A DNA stretch of 64,000 nt, from NCBI GenBank assembly GCA_945643635.1, contig CALZFC010000137.1:566001-630000 (forward strand), given 5' to 3'. Positions 32,345 through 41,372 of the stretch are shown here, one piece after another (the first letter of the stretch is position 1; each line of letters starts with the position of its first letter). The translations under genes were made by a program, and so were the position numbers. The notes beneath the pieces are model-generated. The model worked only from the letters and a program-made list of their open reading frames with translations. It searched no databases and was not told the origin of the DNA. Origin of the DNA: Allodiplogaster sudhausi (lineage: Eukaryota; Nematoda; Chromadorea; Rhabditida; Diplogasteridae).

Positions 32345-34799
32345 TCTCTCTCTCTCTCTTCCTCTCCCAATCGCTCCCTCTTTGTCTCGCTCTCTTCGTT
32401 TCTCTCTTCCTCTCCGTCTCATTCTTTCTCAGTTCTATTCTCTTTCCTTATCTAATATAAACTTATCTACGGTATGTATGAACATACAATGATAGTAAAA
32501 ATGAGAGATGAGATCTGGCTCTTTTGAATCCCTCTGAATCTTCTCTTGCAGTTCCCTGATTTATACCCTCCAAACACGACCTGCACTTACATTCTCGACG
32601 GACTCCAAGGAGATCAGAATCTCGAGAAAGTGATCCTTACCTTTGATGCCTTCGCAATCATCTCTGGAGCTTCAGACAAGTAAGCAGAATGCTTGGGAGG
32701 ATGTGGATTCTCCGCCCTCCAACCATTTCAGTCCTAACGCGGTCGAATCTGGAATTTTGGAAGAGATCACGTGTCCGAATGCGTACCTCGGCGTGGCAGT
32801 CTCAGATGGAAACATGAAGGTGCCTCAGGGTCTCTTCCTGGCCACTCCGTGCTCTTTATCACCGAGAGCCAGATAGAATGTACATATTTTGCAGGCGACG
32901 CTTTCGTCTACGGATGAGAGTAACTTTGACTCGACGCTTTGCGAACGAATAGAAAAAGGCAAGTCATTCAATAGTTGAATTCGTCTTGAGCGTGTCCTTC
33001 TCATGGCCACTAATAATCAGTAACAATGTACATATGTTCAGACAGTCCGCTGGCCGGTCCTTATGTCAGTGATGGTCCCCGAATGGTACTCCAATTCGGA
33101 ACCACGGATAAACTCGCGACCGATGGCAAGAAACCTTATGGATTCCGGGCACTCGTCGAGTTCAAGACCGGTTTCTTTTTCTGTTTTTTCTTAAATTATT
33201 ATTTTGATACTACGATTGATTTTGATCAGATTTTGGAATTCCCGGCGAGCCGGTCGGCGATTCGAATGTCTGCGCCTTCCGCTTTCGCGCCAAGACAGGA
33301 TTCTTCAACTCTCCACGATATCCTGCTAATGTATGGAGAAATATTTTCATATAGAAACAAGAGACGATACATGGTATCTTACAGTACCCACTGGATACGA
33401 ATTGCACTTATGAGATCATCGGATCGCCTGGGGAGCACATTCTCATCCACTTCGAGCAGTTTACTCTCGACGATGAGGACTCTGAGTCAGTGCATTCTCA
33501 CCATTTCAATATTCAAGAATAATTTTTGGAAATTAAATATTAGCTGTCGGGATTGGCTCGAGATCTACGATGTCTTCGTCGATCAGAAGAGTGGCACTAA
33601 AATGCCGAAATTGCAAGGTGCTCTCTCTCCTCTCTCTGTCTCTGCTCTCTATCCTCCCTCCTCCTCTCTCTCTCTCTCTCTCTCTCTCCTCCCTCCCTTC
33701 CTTTTCTCTCTCTCCCTCTCTCTATCTCTCCTCACTATCTCTCTCCTTTCTCTCTTCCTCTCTTTCATTCTGATTGAATTGTATTCTCTCTGCAGCCCAC
33801 TACTGCTCGCATACCATCCCTGGTCCCCGAGTGTCGTCCTTCGGCTCTCACGAGATGCGAGTTGTGTTTAGCTCCGACTCAGCGGGCACTGGGAATGGCT
33901 TCAAGGCACTCTACGAGATCCGCCCGGCCTACAAGGAAGACGTGCCAAGCAAAGGTCAATTGGGAATGTCGATAAGTTCTCTCTACTAAAGACAGTTGCA
34001 GAGTCGAGTCTTCGTGATCCCAGACATTGCGGAGTGCGCATTCACTCGGCCGCTTCCGAGACTGCCGGCTGGTTCAGGTCTCTTCTACTTTTGAGAATCC
34101 AAGGAAGACAGCAGCTGGCAGCCATGATTCCAGTTCACCCGGTTATCCCGTCAAGTACAACAAAGACGTGCACTGCGACTGGGAGTTGGTTGCCAGGCAG
34201 GGACATCAGATCCTTTTGACCTTGGTGAAGATGGAGATTGAAGGGGAGATGTCGGCCACCACCGCCAGTTGCCAGAAGGTTTCTTATTGAAAATGAATAC
34301 CTGCACATGCACACCAGTGCTAGTTTTAACCGTACATAAATAGATTCGGGCAAAAAGTAACAGCATGAATTAGGCCGTGATTCGCATTGACGGTGATGCA
34401 CGAGAAGTGTGCGGGACAGACAAGTCCGTCTTCAGACCAACGCTCACCAAGCAGGGAAGTGTCAAGATCAGGCAAGTCTCGGAGACTCTCCCATTCTCAT
34501 TCAACTCTCCCTCCTTCAGCTTCCTGACTTCGCCAGACAAGGTGAATGGATTGAAGGGCTTCAACTTCTCTTGGACGGAAGTTCGGCCAGCCGCAGGTTC
34601 CCTCTCCCATCAATCCTTCTTGCTATTCTTTCAGTACATTTTATCCCCTTTCAGAGCAAAGCGACTGCTCTTCTGACACTGAATATTTGTGCACTTACTC
34701 CAAATTATGCATATCCGGTCATCTCCGCTGTGATGGAGATCTTAACTGCGGAGAACAAGACGACACCGATGAAGCACATTGTCAGTTATATTAGTGAAC

Positions 34800-34839
<40 letters not shown>

Positions 34840-36406
34840 AAGAGAGAGCAAGAAGGAGAGAGCAAGCGAGAGAGAGAAAGAGAGAGAGAGAGGTACTAGG
34901 AAGAGTGACTGACGGAGAGTTAACAAGTGTTAGTGTCAACTTATCAACCTAACATTTCTATGCATACTGCATACATACATGCAGTTGTACGAATGTAATC
35001 TCTAGCATGGCTTATATGAGCATGGCCAGCATAGTTGAAAGCTGCAGGGTCAATAAGTCTAATTTAAGGTTCCCCAAACGTTGCTGCTTCTGAGCAGGAT
35101 GTTCGCTTCTCTTTGTTATCTGTCCTCGTCATGGCATCTACAGTTTCCCTTGTCTTGCCGCTACAGTAACCTTGTCCATATGCTACAGTAATCATTGTTT
35201 GCATCTAACCAAGGCACCACTGAATATTTAGTGACATTCTTCTCTCTGTGATGCTGTTATGTACCCGGAGAGATTATTTATTGTTATGTACCCGGAGAGA
35301 TTAATTATTGTTACGTGCACCAAATTTCTGAAGAAGGGCGCAGGGCACCAGCCGTATTTTACCGGGGAGGTACTATTTCTCCATACCATCGTACATACAT
35401 ACATAAATGTGGGACAGGAATGGAGAGAGGGTTCTAGTTCAGGGAGGGGTCTTGTTTTGGAGAGAGGGTTCTACTGGGGGGGGACTAGTTTTTTTTAATG
35501 TGTTAAGAATTGTGTTTGTGGACAAATTTTGTCAACAGCATTTTTCCGAACGAAAATACTGCATCACAGCAAAATTACGTTGGAACCATCACAGGCCTAA
35601 GCGTTTTAATTGAGGGGGATTACTAAGTCTTATTGTTAGGGGTCAAGTAATACTAGAAGGGGATTCTAATAAAGGTGGTGGTAATGGAATAGGGTATATA
35701 AAATATGAATTCCAGTGACTCATGCTCAATTCCTCGTGCTTTCTTTGTCGTTTGCTGTGTGTAAAATTTTGTAATAATAAAATTATGTTTAAATTAATTT
35801 GCAATTATCAATATTTCAATTTGTTTCAAAGAAGTTTCCAGCTGAATTGCATTGAAAAGATGTAAATGAAGGTGGCTTGTGCAGGTACGTTGAAGGAGTC
35901 GTCGACGGACACAACAATCATCGTGGCCATTCTCTTCTCTGGCTGCATCTTCCTCTTCATCTGCGTCTTCTTCTGTTATCTCTTCAAGAAGAAACTGGAG
36001 AGGAAGAGAAAGAAGAAACGACGGAGAGACAAGGCAGTCGCACATGGTCAGAGTGGACAGAGGAATAGAGGGAGAGAGAGACAGAAAGAGAGAGAGAGAG
36101 GAGTAGAGGAGAGAGCAGTAGACTGAGAGAGGGGTAGAGGGAGAGAGAGAGAGAGTATCATGTATGCATATAAATGCAGAACTGCCGGCAAATTGTACAT
36201 TTTCCTCGATATGTTAAGATATAGAGATGTAGATGTAATGAATGAGAGATGGCTAGTCTCTTCTAATTCGTTGTTTCTCAGCACTGACTGGCAGCCTGAA
36301 CAGAGTACGCGGCAGGCAGCCATTCAGGAGCGCCGTTCTCAAGGCTGTCGCCGCCAGCAACATGGCCGGCACTCCCGACGCCATGTCTCGCATTGGCTTT
36401 TTACCA

Positions 36407-36439
<33 letters not shown>

Positions 36440-36688
36440 GTTCTCTCTGTCTACTCTCTCTCTCACTCTCTCTCTCTACTCTCTCTCTCTCTCAACTCTC
36501 TCTCTCTCTACTCTCTCTATCTCTGCAGTGTCCTGGCTGATGACGCGGCATCTCGTTTCGTCCACCACGACGCGACTGGCATCCTGCCTCCTCTGCCTCG
36601 CACCCCTCGACTTGCTAATCGCCGTCTCCCCCCTCCAGTCCCTCCCAAGCCACGCCCTCCTCCAGATGAAAACACCTTCTATGGATGA
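29577..36688 (+). CDS. lev-10: LEV-10-like protein: five CUB domains, LDLa, one transmembrane segment
   Basis: Exons: 29577-29659, 29793-29909, 30019-30125, 30917-30983, 31117-31165, 31251-31342, 31882-31945, 31997-32094, 32141-32291, 32552-32679, 32732-32819, 32895-32958, 33042-33170, 33230-33330, 33385-33485, 33544-33617, 33796-33954, 34002-34077, 34134-34278, 34374-34471, 34520-34596, 34655-34780, 35885-36046 and 36282-36688. Phase holds throughout. Five CUB-type units are visible (for example GQRVKLDFEQF, GQRAKIIFRDFDVYF, NSPRYPANYPLDTNCTYEI, CRDWLEIYDV). Then come an LDLa module (CISGHLRCDGDLNCGEQDDTDEAHC, last Cys across an intron), a TM helix, a basic stop-transfer and a proline-rich tail ending DENTFYG. 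C. elegans LEV-10 has this architecture and clusters acetylcholine receptors at the neuromuscular junction. The first exon and signal peptide were not found. Two introns look GC-AG (32959, 34472). Confidence 0.85.
30157..30727. repeat. Minisatellite, ~32-bp unit, about 18 copies
   Basis: Tandem units of the type CTCTCCTTCCGTCTCACCCT followed by CTCTCTCTTTCC, with small length changes. They lie inside the LEV-10-like intron 30126-30916. Because of the repeat, the intron is open in several frames. Confidence 0.9.
31783..31836. repeat. Perfect 22-bp inverted repeat with 10-nt loop
   Basis: The left arm (31783-31804) starts ACTTTTAGTTGGCATCG. The right arm (31815-31836) is its exact reverse complement. 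It sits in the 539-bp intron 31343-31881 of the LEV-10-like gene. The core ATGCCAACTAAAA recurs at about 41069-41081. Confidence 0.9.
34781..35884. other. 1.1-kb intron of the LEV-10-like gene with repeats
   Basis: Starts with a (GA)n tract (34802-34893). It holds a 27-bp perfect-to-near-perfect tandem pair (35255-35281, 35282-35308; TGTTATGTACCCGGAGAGAT), several CTACAGTAA motifs and a G-rich patch (35430-35490). No coding sequence was recognised. Confidence 0.7.
36405..36531. repeat. In-frame CT tract inside the last LEV-10-like exon or an unresolved intron
   Basis: The tract ends in TCTCTGCAG, a fine acceptor, but no GT donor of matching phase was found before it. The whole stretch 36282-36688 is open in the single correct frame and would encode a Ser/Leu-rich insert of about 40 residues. 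Confidence 0.6.
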
Positions 36689-37187
36689 ATGGAGAACTTC
36701 CTCCTCCTTTATCCTACAGTCTATATCTTGAATCAATGTGATATCTAATGGTTTATTTTGACATATGCATACTACTTATTTGCCCGTTGTTGCTGTTTTC
36801 ATTGCCTGTCAAACCCGTACTTATTTGTGAAGTTGATTGATCTTGATGATTCTTCCATATTACATTGCTTTGTACTTCCTTGCATTTGTGTCTGAAAGAT
36901 GTATAAAGATATATTTTATTCTCATAATTGAAGTAGCGGAAGAAAAGCAGGAAAGATGGAATAATAAGAAGATGAAACGGAGAAGGTGCTCTGCCTTGTT
37001 CACTTCTCATTCCTCTCTTTTCTCGCTCTCTTTTATGCCTTGAGAGCTGCCAACATTTCTCTTTGACATTTTCTTTCCTTTCTATCATCTCTCGCTGATT
37101 CCCTCTCCCTTTCATCTTTCTTTCTTTATCTCTCTCTCCCTGCTCTCTCTCTCCTTCGACTCCTTACACACCCGTTGTCTTGGACAG

Positions 37188-37285
37188 GAGTGCCTGCCCC
37201 TCCCACGTTCTCTGCAGCAAAGCAAGTCATGAAGAGGAAGAGGGCACGCGAACTCGAGAGAGTGCAGAGAAGAAATAGAGCCTGA
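37188..37285 (+). CDS. Possible terminal coding exon, basic, unrecognised
   Basis: After CTTGGACAG an open frame gives VPAPPTFSAAKQVMKRKRAR and a further dozen mostly charged residues, then TGA (37283-37285). It lies 500 bp after the LEV-10-like stop and could be an alternative 3' exon of that gene or the end of another transcript. A hairpin follows 22 nt later. Confidence 0.3.
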
Positions 37286-37307
37286 GGCTGATCCCCAGAG
37301 AAGAGAA

Positions 37308-37353
37308 GATCAGCTTGGCAGGCGCCGGCTAAATGCCATCCGCCAAGCTGATC
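37308..37353. repeat. 12-bp perfect hairpin
   Basis: GATCAGCTTGGC (37308-37319) and GCCAAGCTGATC (37342-37353) are separated by 22 nt, just downstream of the stop of the possible exon above. Confidence 0.8.
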
Positions 37354-38251
37354 ATCGCCTATCTGCCCTTTCCACTTCTCACCACCTTTCCATATCTTTG
37401 CATTCTATGGCCTCTCTTCCTTTCCCTATCTCTCTCTCCTCTCTTTCTCTCTAGTTCTTCCATACTTTTCTCTACTGTCGATCAATTCAGCCTCCTATCC
37501 GGATTTTGTTTGGTGATATGTAGCATCAATGAACTCTTTTAGCTAATCTGTCCCCTCTTTCTCCTCTCACATTTGTTTTAATGGTTATTGCATTGTTTGG
37601 CTTTCTTGGATCTATTCAAATGTTTTAATAGAAGAAATTGTCTTTTCTTCTGCTTAATATTACCAAAGTTTCTTCCTATTATAGATTTTCTGGACACTAG
37701 TTGGATTACTATAAGAGAGTAGCAAAAAAAGAGATATGAATGTTTCATGTAGGGCGAAACATTGTGGGTTAACGAAAGCTTATGTTGAAGAGAAGGAACA
37801 ATATACAAAGGGAAAGAGAGAAAGAGGAAAGGGAGTGAGAGGGAGAATGAGCGGGAAAGAGCTGTGCAGATAAGCGAGAGAGTGAGTACGAAACAGAGTG
37901 AAAAAAGAAGCAGAGATAAGTGTGGACTAAAAAAAAGGGAAAAATGAGTGGACACTGGCTATTCTTTGTCAGAAGCTGTCCGCTTCTCTAGTCTCTTCCC
38001 CTGGCAAGAGAGACTTCTCTAGTTGGAGTGGGGACTGAGAAGGGAGAGGCGATGACTCAGTCTCCCTTCTTCGGCACCTTCATGCAACTTCTTGCTCCCC
38101 ATCCCCGTCATCTTGCGTTTTTCTTTTTCCAGCTTCTTTTTTAACACACTACTTTTCTTCTTCTTTTTCTGTCCCTTCTCTGAGTTGTTCTCTCTCCCCT
38201 CCCCTTTGGTGATTCGTGCTGTTCCCTGGCTGCACTTTTGTAAGAGTCGTA

Positions 38252-40764
38252 ATGGATTTGGAGTCGGAAGATGAATTCCATGAAGAGCTCTTCTCGTACC
38301 TTGAGGTAATGACGGTCGGTTCAACTTCTTACCAGTGGAGTGGAGGGGGCGGTGGAGGCACCGAAAGGCAATCAACTCATCGTTAGTTTCCATCTTTTTT
38401 TTTTCTTCTTTGCGATGCCAAATATCTTGAGTCGGTACACGTACAAATAGCGTAGATTAGCAGATTTGATATCTGGGAGCGTCCTTGTTGTTATGGTTTG
38501 CAATGGTTGGCATGGATGCGATGAGGTCTCGATTCCCCCGGAACGCAAATTATTTGCTTCTCTTAGGCGAATCGTGGCGCTCGGAGTCTCGCACTTCCCA
38601 GAGCGGAAGAAGCAGTCGTGGAGGAGGTCAGAGAATTCTATTCTGATCTCTGTGTTGACGTTGTCATTCAGAACACGCCGACTTCCGCTCAAGCAGTGGT
38701 TACCGTGCTCCTGAATTCAAGGATGACATCTCTAATGTTGATCGTTAGTAGTCATCCACATTGAAGACTTTTTTCAATTTCCTCTTACTGTCTTCATTTT
38801 ACTCTACCTTACTGCCTCTAAGATGTCTCTGCTGTACGAGACACCTTGGATGCGCTGGTTGAAGATGTAGAGCAAACAACAGAACTGATCAAGAGGAAGC
38901 AAACTGAGATGGTATGTCATAAGACATCTCGGGCCTTTCTTAATCTTGGATGTATTACCTAACATTAATGTTATAAACAGATTCAATTTTTAATTTGATT
39001 GATTTTCAGCGAATGGAACGTCGCCAATTTCAAACGGAAATGGAAGTGACTGGAAGGTTCGCAAATACTTTCTGTCTCTGCTCATTTCTTGTTTCAGAAT
39101 ATACTACTCTCATTTTGTATTAGAATGAGCATCGCTGATGGCGATGAGTGGTTGAATGCCCGTCTGAAGAGCATAAGCAACGATGACATGAGGAATGAAC
39201 TCGGCAAGGTCAAGAATGACCAGCGTCAGTCTTCACTCATTCCAGTCTTCTTCTTCATTCCAGTCTTCCTCTCTTCCCTTGCAGGCCAGAATGCAGTGAC
39301 GGACACGTTGGCCGCGCTCGTCTACGATGTCAATGCAACAGCAGAAGTGCTCAGGAGAGGGTCACTCGGCAGAGATAAGGGAAAGGGAAAGAGAATCGTT
39401 TCTGAGGTGCCTGCTCTCTGATTCATTCCATTCTTCAACACGAAGCATAAGATAAATGAATAAATAACCTCCTAGGAAGTTGAGTACAAACTTCGCTTGA
39501 CTCCGGGCCCGGATGATGAACCTCTGTCCTCGCCGAAACCACATGGACGTCAGTGCACCGTTCTCCGGCTTCAGATCTCCATTGGGACTTATGAATGTTT
39601 CAGCCCTGGAAGAGGAGAACTACACAGTGGATCAAGTGTCTCGAGACTACGGAGTTGAGCTCACCGAATCACAAACGTGAGTTTTGTTATTTTATTCATA
39701 GAGTCAACATTCGAGTCAATTTTAACACGTGGCTCTCATGAATGAGCGAATGTTGATTAAAATTATGCATATAGTAAATATGAAGAATTGATTCAACACA
39801 CAACATGGAAATTCATGCAAGACAAAGAAGTTTATGACAAAGATTCAAATATGCAAGACAAATTCATGCAAGACAAAGAAGTTTATGACAAAGATTCAAA
39901 TATCGAGGAATTGGAAATAATACAAGTCAAAGATGCAAGCGAAGAGGAAGGAAGGTGTGTTCTGTTCTACAAGCTATATGTAGCTAGGAGATATCAAGTT
40001 GATTGGAGAAAATAACGCGATTATTGCAGGAATAGCCTGAGACGGCGACGAGCACGGTCTGAAACTCCGAGGAGAACTCTTCAGATCGAGGTGTGCAACC
40101 CTCTTCTCTTTCTCAGCCCTCTCCCTCTCTCTTTGCTTTCTCTCCAACCCTCTTCTCTCTTTCTCAGCCTCTCCCTTTCTCTTCGCTCTCTCTCCAACCC
40201 TCTTCTCTCTTTCTCAGCCCTCTCCCTCTCTCTTCGCTCTCTCTCCAACCCTCTTCTCTCTCTCTCTCAGCCCTCTCCCTCTTTCTTCGCTCTCTCTCCA
40301 ACTTTCTTTTCTCTTTCTCAGCCCTCTCCCTCTCTCTTCGCTCTCTCTCCAACCCTCTTCTCTCTTTCTCAGCCCTCTCCCCCTCCTGCCAACCTCGTCA
40401 TCTGCGCCTACTGCAATGAGGAAATAGACGGTGCAATTCTCACTGCCCTCGCCCCGAACTCCGACCGAGCTCAGAAGTTCCACACTTACCACTTCATGTG
40501 CACTTATTGCCAGAAGGTTAGAACTATCATTTGTCCTGCTCAGAGCTCTATCTTTCGTTTGCTCTCTCTCTCTCTCTCTCTCTCTCCCTCTCTCTCCCTC
40601 TCTCTCTCCCTTTCTCTCTTTCTCTCTCGCAGGCCTTGAACATGCACGGAACGTACCGTGAGCATGACCGTAAGCCGTACTGCCACGACTGCTTCTACCG
40701 TCTCTACAACGGTCTGATGTATGAGCCAGACGAGCATCAGCAACAAATTGAAAAACTCATCTAA
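38252..40764 (+). CDS. unc-95: UNC-95-like protein with one C-terminal LIM domain
   Basis: Exons: 38252-38305, [unresolved, within 38306-38671], 38672-38743, 38823-38911, 39010-39056, 39124-39224, 39285-39406, 39476-39548, 39604-39676, 39775-39954, 40030-40090, 40373-40516 and 40633-40764. From 38672 onward all phases agree; at least one small exon is missing before it, because exon 1 ends in phase 0 and the next needs phase 1. The N-terminal and middle parts are charged and helical (VRDTLDALVEDVEQTTELIK). A basic stretch (RRRRARSETPRR) precedes a single LIM domain (CAYCNEEIDG, HFMCTYC, REHDRKPYCHDCF). C. elegans UNC-95 has one C-terminal LIM domain and acts at muscle dense bodies and M-lines. 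Assignment rests on architecture; a divergent paxillin relative is the alternative. The exon 39775-39954 carries a 51-bp tandem duplication. Confidence 0.7.
39812..39903 (+). repeat. 51-bp in-frame tandem duplication inside a coding exon
   Basis: The unit beginning TTCATGCAAGACAAAGAAG at 39812 repeats exactly from 39863 for at least 41 bp. It doubles a 17-residue acidic segment containing FMQDKEVYDKDSN. Identity looks complete, so the duplication is recent. Confidence 0.95.
40098..40372 (+). repeat. Minisatellite of ~51 bp carrying repeated 3' splice sites
   Basis: Units of 50-53 bp each contain TTTCTCAGCCCTCTCC or a close form. The last copy provides the acceptor of the LIM exon (40373). 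The three last acceptors are exactly 51 bp apart. Confidence 0.9.
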
Positions 40765-41091
40765 ACAACGATTCAATCGAGACAACAACAAAATATAAGC
40801 GAGTTTTTTTTCGATTTAAACGCCTTTAGCAGCTGTTCTTTACCATAATTCATGAGGCAATCTCACTCTAGTGTTTATTCCGCTTGTGGAAATTTTTTTA
40901 GTAATAAGAAATTATATTCACAGAAGTGTATGCTATATCCAAGTCATCTTTTCACTGCCAGTTGTGAAATTAAATCTTTATATCTCAACGAGCATTGTCA
41001 CACTCACTGATTACAATACAACAGTTTCAGCCTTTCAAAATGCAGATTCTGCAAACATTGTCGTGTAAAATGCCAACTAAAATATATGTAG

Positions 41092-41097
41092 AATAAA
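41092..41097 (+). terminator. Possible polyadenylation signal of the UNC-95-like gene
   Basis: AATAAA 328 nt after the stop at 40764 and before the next gene. There are no competing canonical signals closer to the stop. Confidence 0.4.
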
Positions 41098-41372
41098 AAA
41101 GAAGGAAGCAAAAGAGTTTATGGTCAGAAGAAAAACTAAGAAAAGAATGGAGTCTCTTCATATCTGAACCTCACAATTGATCGCAGCAAAATGTTACTTT
41201 CTCTGTGTCTCACTGCATTAATAGTCTCTCGCGGTCTGGCTGATCACCTCTACTCTCTCCCTCTTCTGTACACTTTCTCCTCTTTTAATCTATACCTCCC
41301 TCTAGTTTTCCAAAGTCCGATTAAATTGGGTCAGAACGTGCCCTATTCGTTCTCCGTTGTTCATCCCTCATC

